Positions 18,237 through 26,641 of a stretch of DNA of 64,000 bases are shown in pieces. Made by a program: the position numbers and the translations under genes. The notes under the pieces are model-generated. The model ran no database searches, was not told the DNA's origin, and was given only the letters and a program-made list of their open reading frames with translations. Each line of letters opens with the position of its first letter. The stretch's first letter is position 1. Origin of the DNA: Afipia felis ATCC 53690 (GTDB lineage Bacteria; Pseudomonadota; Alphaproteobacteria; Rhizobiales; Xanthobacteraceae); the NCBI RefSeq assembly GCF_000314735.2, contig NZ_KB375270.1:3974001-4038000 (forward strand), given 5' to 3'.

Positions 18237-19838
18237 GTGTTGAACGTCGCGCACGATCCAGCCGTCAATTCCCCGGTTTACAGCCACCGTGCTCCGCCCA
18301 AGGCGGATCAGGGAGGGTCTGCGGACGATTTCGGTTCCCTGGTCGATAGCAATACGACGGCGGCCGACCGCGATGTTCCAGCGCCGTCGCCTCAAGACAA
18401 GCCGGTTCGGCAGGCCGACAATAATGATCGTTCTGCCAGGCGCGACGACAGGAACGATGCCGACAATGCCGCGGATGCGCAGCAGGCTGCGCCGCGCACG
18501 GGCGTCGTTACTCAAAAGCCGAAGAAGTCATCCGGGCACGCAGAGGCCGGTACAACAAAAGCCGGCCTGACCGAAGGAAAATCGAAGCTCAAGGCGAAAG
18601 ACGAACCAACTGACGGCGCGTCGGTCGATCCAAGCCAGTCTCAGCAGGCGGCTGGCGATGTGACCAATCCGAACGTGGTGGTCACGACGTCTGCGGCGGC
18701 GGCGATGACGGCAACCAAGTCTGATGGTGCATCCGATACGCCCGCCGAGACGGCGACGCCTGCCACGGGCATCTCCGTTGCGGTTGCGATGGCTTCGACT
18801 CAAGACGCCGCAGCCGGCACGGACGCAAAGGCGGTCGCGCTCGCCACCCAGACGGCCGCAGATCCTGCAGCCGGACAGGCTTTCTCCGAAAAATCGAAAA
18901 CCGGTCAGGCACAGATTGCCGCCGATGGCGCAGCGTCGGCGACAGCAGGCGGCGGCGCGGACGAGACTGCGCTTTCCACCGGCATCGTCGTGCCGCAACA
19001 GGTCGCCGCAGCCGGTATGTCTGCAACCTCGACCGGCGTTGTGAAGACGGACGCGGTTGACGGCGTCGCCAAAGGCAAGTCCGCAAAAGCTCCGGCCACA
19101 ACGACCGAGACAGACGGGACAGGTGTGAAGCCGGGCGGGGATATCAAACCCGACCCAAGCAAAAGCGACGCGTCTTCCTCGGCTGAGGTGGCGGACAACA
19201 ATGGCCGCGCTGGTGTAGCTTCGGCGAAGACGGATGCGCCATCCGCCGTTCCAAGTCATGAGCGGCAGGGGACCGACACCCAGACTCTGAAGCCGGACGT
19301 CAGCTTCCAGGCGGCACTCGACCTGCAGACGCCTGTCTCGCAGCAGCCGCAGGCACAGCAGCAGTTCACGGTGACGGTGGCGGGACCGACCGCGTCCACG
19401 CAAGCCGCCAGCGTTCCCGTGCCGGTCAATGCGCTTGCGGTTGATATCGCGACACGCGCGGCAGCCGGCAACACCAGCTTCCAGATCCGTCTCGATCCGG
19501 CTGAGCTTGGCCGCATCGATGTGCGGCTCGACGTGGATAAGCATGGTCGGGTGACCTCGCACCTCACGGTGGAGCAGCCCGCGACGCTCGACATGCTGCG
19601 CAAGGACGCGCCGCAACTGCAGCGCGCGCTGGAGGATGCCGGCCTTAAGACCGGCGATGGCGGATTGCAGTTCAGTCTGCGTGATCAATCGCCGCAGGGT
19701 GGGCAAGGCGACGGCGGGCAGGGCCGCCATTCGCAGCGCCTGGTCGTCTCAGAAGAGGTTTCAACCACGCCGCAGGCTGTGGGCGCGAGCTATGGCCGGT
19801 CATCCGGTTCGAGTTCCGGCGTCGATATCAGCATTTGA
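18237..19838 (+). CDS. fliK: Flagellar hook-length control protein FliK
   Basis: 533 residues from GTG 18237 (TTG at 18240 is adjacent). A long Ala/Thr/Lys/Asp-rich, low-complexity N-terminal region (about 1-370) acts as the ruler. The C-terminal Flg_hook domain follows: TSFQIRLDPAELGRIDVRLD, VTSHLTVEQPATLDMLRKD and LQRALEDAGL at about 410-475, then a Gln/Gly/Ser tail. FliK is exported and switches the flagellar export gate from hook to filament substrates. Only the C-terminal domain is conserved by sequence; the call relies on it and on the flgD neighbour 9 bases downstream. Confidence 0.9.
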   Translation: MLNVAHDPAVNSPVYSHRAPPKADQGGSADDFGSLVDSNTTAADRDVPAPSPQDKPVRQADNNDRSARRDDRNDADNAADAQQAAPRTGVVTQKPKKSSGHAEAGTTKAGLTEGKSKLKAKDEPTDGASVDPSQSQQAAGDVTNPNVVVTTSAAAAMTATKSDGASDTPAETATPATGISVAVAMASTQDAAAGTDAKAVALATQTAADPAAGQAFSEKSKTGQAQIAADGAASATAGGGADETALSTGIVVPQQVAAAGMSATSTGVVKTDAVDGVAKGKSAKAPATTTETDGTGVKPGGDIKPDPSKSDASSSAEVADNNGRAGVASAKTDAPSAVPSHERQGTDTQTLKPDVSFQAALDLQTPVSQQPQAQQQFTVTVAGPTASTQAASVPVPVNALAVDIATRAAAGNTSFQIRLDPAELGRIDVRLDVDKHGRVTSHLTVEQPATLDMLRKDAPQLQRALEDAGLKTGDGGLQFSLRDQSPQGGQGDGGQGRHSQRLVVSEEVSTTPQAVGASYGRSSGSSSGVDISI

Positions 19839-19847
19839 GGACAAGCC

Positions 19848-20594
19848 ATGTCGGTTGACGCAACAACGCCAAACCCCGTTACATCGGCTCCCGCGTCGGG
19901 GACGAATAACAGTTCGTCGTCGAGCAGTAGTTCGAGTTCGAGCTCCACGACGGGTATCGCGGATAACTTTCAGACGTTCCTGACGCTGCTGACCACGCAG
20001 TTGCAGAACCAGAACCCGCTCGATCCGCTCGATACCAACCAGTTTACCGCGCAGCTCGTGCAGTTCGCGCAGGTCGAGCAACAGTTGAAGGCGAACGATC
20101 AGCTGAGCTCGCTGGTGGCGCTGCAGAAGACGGCGCAATCCACGCAGGCACTGAGTTTCGTTGGTCAGACCATTTCGGTCGACGGTTCGACCGCTGCATT
20201 CAACGGCTCGGCGACCTGGAATTTCAATGCCGCCGCCAACTGCAATGCCGTCGTCACGATTTCGGCCCCGAACGGTCAAACTGCTTATACCGGCAGTTAT
20301 TCGCTGACGGCAGGCAATGCGAGTTTCGTGTGGGACGGCAAGGGCAATGACGGCACGCAATGGCCGGCGGGCAATTACAAGCTGACCGTGACCGGCAAGG
20401 ACACATCGGGCAAGGATGTCACGGTGACGACGGAAGTGCAGGGTGTCGTAGACTCCGTGGATATGACGACCAGCCCGGCGCTACTCTCCATGGGTGGCAA
20501 CAATTACACCATCGACCAGATCAAACGGGTGGTTCGCGGCAGCACCACTGATACCGGCAGCGGAAACAACAGCAACGGCAACGGAACTACTTAG
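19848..20594 (+). CDS. flgD: Flagellar hook assembly scaffold FlgD
   Basis: 248 residues. The conserved N-terminal FlgD block is FLTLLTTQLQNQNPLDPLDT (about 43-62), followed by QFTAQLVQFAQVEQQLKAND and QALSFVGQTISVDG. A FlgD Ig-like/tudor region contains TAYTGSYSLTAGNASFVWDGKG. Before the block lies an unusual run of 12 serines (about 21-32) coded by mixed TCG/AGC/AGT codons, probably a flexible linker. FlgD caps the growing hook. It follows fliK closely, and an intrinsic terminator (20626-20652) lies downstream. Confidence 0.95.
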   Translation: MSVDATTPNPVTSAPASGTNNSSSSSSSSSSSSTTGIADNFQTFLTLLTTQLQNQNPLDPLDTNQFTAQLVQFAQVEQQLKANDQLSSLVALQKTAQSTQALSFVGQTISVDGSTAAFNGSATWNFNAAANCNAVVTISAPNGQTAYTGSYSLTAGNASFVWDGKGNDGTQWPAGNYKLTVTGKDTSGKDVTVTTEVQGVVDSVDMTTSPALLSMGGNNYTIDQIKRVVRGSTTDTGSGNNSNGNGTT

Positions 20595-20625
20595 ATACCG
20601 ATCGCTTTGGGTCGATGAGTCTTTT

Positions 20626-20652
20626 CCCCGCTTCCTCGGAGGCGGGGCTTTT
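20626..20652 (+). terminator. Rho-independent terminator after flgD
   Basis: CCCCGCTT and AGGCGGGG form a GC-rich stem around CCTCGG, followed by CTTTT. Lies 31 bases after the flgD stop, separating fliK-flgD from sciP. Confidence 0.8.
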
Positions 20653-20765
20653 CATTGGCGAGGGCGGTTTCAGGAGAATGGCATTCGAAGCTTAGGCTTA
20701 GGCAAATTTTAAGCGGCGCGGGGTACCTTGTTCCCATAAGTGCAGTTTGAGTTTGTGAGTACGCC

Positions 20766-21041
20766 ATGACAGAACCCCACCGCCCGAGGGTGAAGTATGT
20801 CATCGGGCCCGATGGTAGCCCGTTGACGATTGCCGATCTTCCGGCGCCTGGTACTAAACGGTGGGTTATCCGCCGTAAAGCCGAAGTCGTTGCTGCCGTC
20901 CGTGGCGGCCTTCTTTCGCTGGAAGAAGCCTGCAGCCGCTATACGCTGACGGTAGACGAGTTCCTGTCCTGGCAGTTCTCGATCGACCAGCATGGTCTAG
21001 CCGGGTTGCGCACCACCCGAATCCAGCAATACCGCCAGTAA
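20766..21041 (+). CDS. sciP: SciP-like (DUF1153) CtrA inhibitor
   Basis: 91 residues covering the whole DUF1153 family: PRVKYVIGPDGSPLTIADLP, TKRWVIRRKAEVVAAVRGGL and a helix-turn-helix LSLEEACSRYTLTVDEFLSWQ. In Caulobacter SciP binds CtrA and DNA and blocks CtrA-activated promoters early in the cell cycle. Here it lies inside the flagellar block between flgD and fliF, and a CtrA-like box (TTAACCAT) lies between it and fliF. Confidence 0.88.
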   Translation: MTEPHRPRVKYVIGPDGSPLTIADLPAPGTKRWVIRRKAEVVAAVRGGLLSLEEACSRYTLTVDEFLSWQFSIDQHGLAGLRTTRIQQYRQ

Positions 21042-21072
21042 CGTCAACCGCCCGCGGCCGGGATTTTCCGAA

Positions 21073-21095
21073 AATCCGCTTCATTTCGTGAAGCG
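21073..21095 (+). terminator. Hairpin after sciP
   Basis: CCGCTTCA and TGAAGCGG form a perfect 8-base stem around TTTCG, followed by GGGCTTG with no T-run. It may be a weak terminator or RNA-stability element at the end of sciP. Confidence 0.4.
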
Positions 21096-21128
21096 GGGCT
21101 TGAGGATGTCTCAATTTATGCCAGGCGG

Positions 21129-21146
21129 TTAACCGGCGTTAACCAT
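21129..21146 (+). promoter_or_regulatory. CtrA-like box upstream of fliF
   Basis: TTAACCGGCGTTAACCAT contains TTAACC followed by TTAACCAT. The second half equals the TTAACCAT form of the CtrA consensus. The two TTAA halves are 6 bases apart rather than the canonical 7, so binding is uncertain. It lies 68 bases before the fliF start codon. Confidence 0.45.
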
Positions 21147-21213
21147 ATGGAAACCATCCCTAGGCAAATTCTGCCCAGTCGGTCCGATTTGGCCGAATCT
21201 TCGGGGTGGGTCT

Positions 21214-22827
21214 TTGCAAGGGCTGATTTCATTCCTTCGCGGTATGGGTGCAGGGCGGCTCGCGGCGATGTTGGCCGTGACCATGGCCCTATTGGGCTTT
21301 TTCGGCTTCGTCATCCTGCGGGTGACGGCGCCGCAGATGGTCACCCTTTATACCGATCTGAGCTACGACGACGCGTCCGGCGTCATGAAGGAGCTCGACC
21401 GTCAGGGCATTCCTTATGAACTGAAGAACGACGGCGCCATCATCATGGTGCCGAAGGACAAGGTCACCCGCCTGCGGATGAAGCTCGCCGAGGGCGGGCT
21501 GCCGAAGGGCGGCGGCGTCGGCTACGAGATCTTCGACAAGTCCGATACGCTGGGTTCGACCAGCTTCGTCCAGAACGTCAATCATCTTCGCGCGCTCGAG
21601 GGCGAGCTCAGCCGCACCATCAAATCTATCGATCGTATCCAGGCGGTACGTGTCCATCTGGTACTGCCGGACCGCCCACTGTTCTCGCGCGAGAAGCCGG
21701 AGCCTTCGGCAGCGATCGTGGTTCGTGTCCGCGGGGCACTTGAGCCGCAGCAGGTGCGCGCCATCCGCCATCTCGTCGCGTCGTCCGTCAACGGCTTGAA
21801 GCCGCAGCGCGTCTCGATTGTGGACGAGAACGGTCAACTGCTCGCGGACGGCTCGGGTGACGCCAACGGCATGGGCGACGTCGGCGCCGACGAGCGCCGC
21901 ATCGCCTACGAGAATCGGCTGCGCAAACAGGTCGAAAGCATCATCACCTCGGTCGTCGGCGCCGGGCGCGCCCGCGTCCAGCTCTCGGCCGATTTCGACT
22001 ACAACAAGGTCACCGAGACGTCAGACAAGTTCGATCCGGAAGGGCGCGTGCTGCGTTCCAGCCAGACGCGCGAGGAATCCTCCGCGACCTCGAACGGGCA
22101 GAACGGTCAAGTCACCGTCAATAACGAGATGCCCGGCAACCAGCAGCAGAACGCGGCGAATGCGGGCAAGGACCAGAGCAAGAAGAGCGAAGAGATCAAC
22201 AATTACGAAATCTCTCGCACCACCAAGACGGAAGTGACCGAAGCAGGCCGCGTGCAGCGTGTGTCGGTCGCCGTGCTGGTGGACGGTACCTATTCCAAGA
22301 ATGAAAAAGGCGATCTGGTCTACGCGCCGCGCAGCAAGGAAGATCTTGAACGCATCGCCACACTGGTGCGCTCGGCGATTGGTTTCGAGAAGAACCGCGG
22401 CGATCAGGTCGATGTGGTGAATCTGAGATTTGCGGATGCGCCTGCGGCGGTGCCGCTGTCGGAGCCGACCGGCTGGCTGAGCGTATTCCAGTTCACCAAG
22501 GATGACGTGATGTACTTCATCGAGCTTGGCGTGATGTCGTTGCTCGGCATCGTCGTGGTCTTCATGGTGGTTCGGCCGCTGGTCAAGCGCGTGCTCGCCG
22601 AAGACCCGATAGTTCCCGCGCTGCAGCCGGCACTCCCCGAAGCTGAGAAGCCGGCTGCTGTCGCAGGCCCCGTCCACACGGCGGCGACCGCGCAGATGAT
22701 CGACGTCGCGCAGGTGCAGGGACAGGTGCACGCGCAATCCGTCCACCGTGTCGGCGAACTGGCCGATCGCAATCCGAACGAGACCGTTTCGATCATCCGT
22801 CAATGGCTGACAGAGCAACCGGCGTAA
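21214..22827 (+). CDS. fliF: Flagellar MS-ring protein FliF
   Basis: 537 residues from a TTG start, chosen because the product then begins MQGLISFLRGMGAGRLAAML as FliF proteins do. Membrane helix 1 at about 17-38, periplasmic ring-building motifs next (YDDASGVMKELDRQGIPYEL, GYEIFDKSDTLGSTSFVQNVN, RVHLVLPDRPLFSRE), a second membrane helix (MYFIELGVMSLLGIVVVFMVV, about 432-452) and a cytoplasmic tail ending NETVSIIRQWL that docks FliG. It forms the membrane base ring of the flagellum. The next gene, fliG, begins three bases after the stop. Confidence 0.96.
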   Translation: MQGLISFLRGMGAGRLAAMLAVTMALLGFFGFVILRVTAPQMVTLYTDLSYDDASGVMKELDRQGIPYELKNDGAIIMVPKDKVTRLRMKLAEGGLPKGGGVGYEIFDKSDTLGSTSFVQNVNHLRALEGELSRTIKSIDRIQAVRVHLVLPDRPLFSREKPEPSAAIVVRVRGALEPQQVRAIRHLVASSVNGLKPQRVSIVDENGQLLADGSGDANGMGDVGADERRIAYENRLRKQVESIITSVVGAGRARVQLSADFDYNKVTETSDKFDPEGRVLRSSQTREESSATSNGQNGQVTVNNEMPGNQQQNAANAGKDQSKKSEEINNYEISRTTKTEVTEAGRVQRVSVAVLVDGTYSKNEKGDLVYAPRSKEDLERIATLVRSAIGFEKNRGDQVDVVNLRFADAPAAVPLSEPTGWLSVFQFTKDDVMYFIELGVMSLLGIVVVFMVVRPLVKRVLAEDPIVPALQPALPEAEKPAAVAGPVHTAATAQMIDVAQVQGQVHAQSVHRVGELADRNPNETVSIIRQWLTEQPA

Positions 22828-22830
22828 AAC

Positions 22831-23919
22831 ATGGCATCCGTTCCCGCCCAACAGAAACCGGAAGACATCGCCAGCGTCGTCGCGACGCTCGCCAGCCGTC
22901 AGGGCGGCCGTACGGCGGCGGCGGCGCAACTGAGTGGCCCCAAGCGTGCGGCGATCATGATGCTGGCGCTGGGCGAGCAATATGGCAGTAAGGTCTGGTC
23001 GCTGCTCGACGACGATGAAGTGCGCGAACTGTCAGCTGTGATGTCGTCGCTCGGTACCATCGAAGCCAATGTTGTCGAGGATCTACTGCTCGAATTCGTT
23101 TCGCGGATGTCTGCATCGGGCGCGTTGATGGGCAATTTTGACGCGACCGAGCGGCTGCTGCAGCAATATCTGCCGGCCGAGCGCGTTAACGGGATCATGG
23201 ACGAAATCCGCGGCCCGGCCGGCCGCAACATGTGGGAGAAGCTCTCCAACGTCCAGGAAGAGGTGCTCGCCAACTATCTCAAGAACGAATACCCGCAGAC
23301 GGTTGCGGTGGTGCTGTCGAAGCTGAAGCCGGAACATGCCGCCCGCGTGCTGGCGATTTTGCCCGAGGACATGGCGCTCGACGTCGTCAACCGGATGCTG
23401 CGTATGGAGGCCGTGCAGAAGGAAGTCATCGAGCGTGTCGAGAGCACGCTGCGCACCGAATTCATGTCCAACCTGTCGCAGACCCGCCGCCGCGATGCTC
23501 ACGAGGTGATGGCGGAAATCTTCAACAATTTCGACCGCCAGACCGAGACCCGCTTCCTCACCGCTCTGGAAGAGGAAAGCCGCGAGGCGGCCGAGCGCAT
23601 CAAGTCGCTGATGTTCACGTTCGACGATCTCGTGAAGCTCGATGCAGGCTCGGCGCAGACCCTGATGCGCCATGTCGACAAGGACAAGCTCGGCGTTGCC
23701 CTGAAGGGCGCCAACGATGCCGTGCGCGAATTCTTTATGGGCAATATGTCGACCCGCGCGGCCAAGATGCTGCAGGACGATATGGCTGCCGCCGGTCCGG
23801 TGCGACTGCGCGACGTGGATGAGGCCCAGGCGCTTCTGGTGAATCTTGCGAAGGATCTCGCCGCCAAGGGTGAGATCATGCTGCAGAAGAACCGTGCTGA
23901 CGACGAGTTGGTGTACTGA
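22831..23919 (+). CDS. fliG: Flagellar motor switch protein FliG
   Basis: 362 residues with the three FliG domains: N-terminal FliF-binding ([22 protein letters not shown]), middle ([20 protein letters not shown], with the [17 protein letters not shown]-like motif) and C-terminal torque domain ([33 protein letters not shown]). Charged residues of the torque helix are present. Overlaps fliH by TGATG. Forms the cytoplasmic switch with FliM/FliN; fliM is not in the window. Confidence 0.96.
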   Translation: MASVPAQQKPEDIASVVATLASRQGGRTAAAAQLSGPKRAAIMMLALGEQYGSKVWSLLDDDEVRELSAVMSSLGTIEANVVEDLLLEFVSRMSASGALMGNFDATERLLQQYLPAERVNGIMDEIRGPAGRNMWEKLSNVQEEVLANYLKNEYPQTVAVVLSKLKPEHAARVLAILPEDMALDVVNRMLRMEAVQKEVIERVESTLRTEFMSNLSQTRRRDAHEVMAEIFNNFDRQTETRFLTALEEESREAAERIKSLMFTFDDLVKLDAGSAQTLMRHVDKDKLGVALKGANDAVREFFMGNMSTRAAKMLQDDMAAAGPVRLRDVDEAQALLVNLAKDLAAKGEIMLQKNRADDELVY

Positions 23920-24560
23920 TGAGCGCGCCCGCGAAATTCCTGTTCGATATGGACTTTGCCGCTCCGGCACATGCCGAGCGGCAGGCTTCGCGCGCGGAAA
24001 TCGCCCAGCTGATTGCGGACGCCGAGGCGCGTGCGTTTCGCGACGGATTTCAGGCGGCGCAGAGAGAGGCGAGCGTGGAAAGCGATCGCCGCTCCGCGCT
24101 GGCGATGGAGGAAATCGCTATCGCCATGCGTTCGCTCGCCTCGAACTTCAAGGCGGTCGAGGGACGGGTCGAGACCGAAGCCGTGGACGTGGCGGTGGCG
24201 GTCGCGCGCAAGCTGTGCAGCGAACTAATCGCAGCCGAACCGCTCACGGAAATGATGGCGCTTGTCGCCGATTGCCTGCGTCATCTCACCTCGACGCCGC
24301 ATATCGCGATCCGCGTCAACGACACGTTGTATGACCGCGCCCGTGAGCGGATCGAAGATCTTGCGCGCCGTAGCGGATTCGAGGGGCGGTTGGTGATTCT
24401 GGCCGAACCGGACATCGGCATTTCGGACTGCAAGATCGAATGGGCGGACGGTGGCTGCACGCTCGACCGTGCTGCGACGAACGACAGAATTGCTGAATTG
24501 GTGGAGCGCTATATGGCGGCTCGCAATCAGGCCGGATATTCGGCCGGGAGAGGCTCATGA
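23919..24560 (+). CDS. fliH: Flagellar export ATPase regulator FliH (divergent)
   Basis: 213 residues. After a short N terminus (KFLFDMDFAAP) comes a long Ala/Glu-rich helix (about 20-85: EIAQLIADAEARAFRDGFQAAQREA) as in FliH/YscL, and a C-terminal domain with AVDVAVAVARKLCSELIA and HIAIRVNDTLYDRARERIEDLAR. FliH binds and restrains the FliI ATPase and links it to the C-ring. Sequence conservation is low in this family; the call combines the helix-plus-C-domain layout with its position between fliG and fliN. Start and stop both overlap neighbours. Confidence 0.85.
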   Translation: MSAPAKFLFDMDFAAPAHAERQASRAEIAQLIADAEARAFRDGFQAAQREASVESDRRSALAMEEIAIAMRSLASNFKAVEGRVETEAVDVAVAVARKLCSELIAAEPLTEMMALVADCLRHLTSTPHIAIRVNDTLYDRARERIEDLARRSGFEGRLVILAEPDIGISDCKIEWADGGCTLDRAATNDRIAELVERYMAARNQAGYSAGRGS

Positions 24561-24916
24561 GTGATACTGATGGACAGGGGCAGGTGCCGTTGCCGGACCT
24601 GAACGCGACCGAGGCTCCGCCGCTCGATCAGGCAGCTTATTCGGAAGACGAAGAGCGCGGCGCACGCATCGCCTCCGATCTCGAGGCGGTGTTCGACGTG
24701 CCGGTGCAGGTGTCGGCGGTGCTCGGCCGCTCGAAAATGGATGTCAGCAATCTTTTGAAGCTGGGTCCCGGCACCGTGCTCGAACTCGATCGCCGCGTGG
24801 GTGAGGCGATCGACATCTACGTCAACAACCGTCTGGTGGCGCGCGGCGAAGTGGTTCTCGTGGAAGACAAGCTCGGCGTCACCATGACGGAAATCATTAA
24901 GGCTGAACGCGCGTAG
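24557..24916 (+). CDS. fliN: Flagellar motor switch protein FliN
   Basis: 119 residues. An acidic N-terminal extension precedes the C-terminal SpoA domain: DVPVQVSAVLGRSKMDVSNL, LGPGTVLELDRRVGEAIDIY, NNRLVARGEVVLVEDKLGV. Length and domain are normal for FliN. It makes the lower part of the C-ring. Coupled to fliH by an ATGA overlap; flbD follows after 58 bases. Confidence 0.95.
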   Translation: MSDTDGQGQVPLPDLNATEAPPLDQAAYSEDEERGARIASDLEAVFDVPVQVSAVLGRSKMDVSNLLKLGPGTVLELDRRVGEAIDIYVNNRLVARGEVVLVEDKLGVTMTEIIKAERA

Positions 24917-24974
24917 GCCGCGCGGAACATCAAACCGAACGCCGCAAATGGCGCGATACTGACAGGAGCAAATC

Positions 24975-26351
24975 ATGCGGCTTCTCATCGTCGGAACCCT
25001 GAAGGGGCAGCTGACAACCGCAACCAAGATTGCGATGGACAACGGCGCGAGCGTGACGCACGCCGAGGACATCGAACTCGCGATGCGGGTGGTGCGCGGC
25101 GGCAAGGGTGCGGACCTGCTGCTGGTGGATGTCGCCATTGATATCCGCGATCTGGTAATGCGGCTCGAGGCCGAACACATCCACGTACCGATTGTGGCCT
25201 GCGGCATCACCAACGATGCGCGTGCCGCGGTCGCTGCGATCCACGCGGGGGCCAAGGAATACATCCCGTTGCCACCGGATCCGGAGTTGATCGCAGCGGT
25301 GCTGGCCGCGGTCGCCAACGACTCGCGCGACCTGATCTATCGCGACGAGGCGATGGTGAAGGTCGTCAAGCTCGCGCAGCAGATAGCGGGCTCCGATGCT
25401 TCGGTGATGGTGACGGGCGAGTCCGGTACCGGCAAGGAAGTGCTGGCGCGCTATGTTCACAGCCGTTCAGCGCGGGCGAAGAAGCCGTTTATCTCGGTGA
25501 ACTGCGCGGCCATTCCGGAGCACCTTCTGGAATCCGAATTGTTCGGCCATGAGAAGGGCGCCTTCACCGGCGCGATCGCGCGACGTATTGGCAAGTTCGA
25601 GGAAGCGACTGGCGGCACGCTGCTGCTCGATGAAATCTCGGAAATGGATGTGCGGCTGCAGTCGAAACTGCTGCGCGCCATTCAGGAACGGGTGATCGAC
25701 CGCGTCGGCGGCACCAAGCCCGTTCCGGTCGATATCCGCATCATCGCCACCTCCAACCGCAACCTTGCGGATGCGGTGCGTGAGGGCACGTTCCGCGAAG
25801 ACCTGTTGTTCCGTCTCAATGTTGTAAACCTGAAAATTCCGGCCTTGCGCGAACGTCCGGCGGACATCCTGGAACTGTCGCAGCACTTCGCCCAGAAATA
25901 TGCGAACGCCAACGGCGTGCCGGTGCGTCCCCTGTCGGCCGAAGCCAAGCGCGTGCTCACGGCAAACCGCTGGCAGGGCAATGTGCGCGAGCTGGAAAAC
26001 ACCATCCATCGCTCTGTGCTGATGGCACAGGGTGATGCGATCGGCGCTGAGGCGATCCTGTCGCCGGACGGTGATCGGCTCGATCTTGCCAAGACCGCTC
26101 CGGCGGTCGCCCACGCGACGCTCGCCGCCGAGCAGGTGACGCGTGCGCTGGTTGGACGCACGGTGGCTGATGTCGAGCGCGATCTCATTCTCGAGACGCT
26201 CAAGCATTGCCTCGGCAACCGCACCCACGCGGCGAATATTCTCGGCATCTCGATCCGCACGTTGCGCAACAAGCTCAACGAATATGCTGACGAAGGACAA
26301 CCCATCCCGCCGCCAGGCAGCGGCGAAGCGCGCGGCGTGGTCGCGGCCTGA
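24975..26351 (+). CDS. flbD: FlbD, sigma-54-dependent flagellar transcription activator
   Basis: 458 residues. An N-terminal degenerate receiver ([35 protein letters not shown]) is of the FlbD type, which does not carry a normal phosphorylation set. The AAA+ domain has Walker A GESGTGKE (about 149-156), the sigma-54-contacting GAFTGA loop ([14 protein letters not shown]), Walker [12 protein letters not shown] and arginine-finger region [12 protein letters not shown]. The C-terminal Fis-type helix-turn-helix is [18 protein letters not shown]. It activates late flagellar genes from -24/-12 promoters, one of which precedes fliK. A strong terminator follows at 26384. Confidence 0.95.
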   Translation: MRLLIVGTLKGQLTTATKIAMDNGASVTHAEDIELAMRVVRGGKGADLLLVDVAIDIRDLVMRLEAEHIHVPIVACGITNDARAAVAAIHAGAKEYIPLPPDPELIAAVLAAVANDSRDLIYRDEAMVKVVKLAQQIAGSDASVMVTGESGTGKEVLARYVHSRSARAKKPFISVNCAAIPEHLLESELFGHEKGAFTGAIARRIGKFEEATGGTLLLDEISEMDVRLQSKLLRAIQERVIDRVGGTKPVPVDIRIIATSNRNLADAVREGTFREDLLFRLNVVNLKIPALRERPADILELSQHFAQKYANANGVPVRPLSAEAKRVLTANRWQGNVRELENTIHRSVLMAQGDAIGAEAILSPDGDRLDLAKTAPAVAHATLAAEQVTRALVGRTVADVERDLILETLKHCLGNRTHAANILGISIRTLRNKLNEYADEGQPIPPPGSGEARGVVAA

Positions 26352-26383
26352 GCGTCGCATCCGACACTCTCAACGGTCCGATC

Positions 26384-26409
26384 AACGGCGGCCTTGGCCG
26401 CCGTTTTTT
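26384..26409 (+). terminator. Rho-independent terminator of the flagellar block
   Basis: AACGGCGGCC-TT-GGCCGCCGTT followed by six T: a perfect 10-base GC-rich stem, 33 bases after the flbD stop. Confidence 0.93.
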
Positions 26410-26641
26410 CGTTGGGTCCGGTCGGGAATGGGCCGCATCCCATGAGTGGGCACCGTTCATTGTGTTGCGGAGGATTGCGGATCTGGCGCATAATCGCTGC
26501 GATCTTGGGTGGTCTTTCCGGCGGTCATGATGCCGCGCCTGCCTGCCGGAGATGGCTGATCCAGCCATGATTAAAGTTGGCGGGATCGGATGCGGCAGAT
26601 ATCACACTGGCGACCTTAACGGCGGCTTTGCCTCGGCGGCG

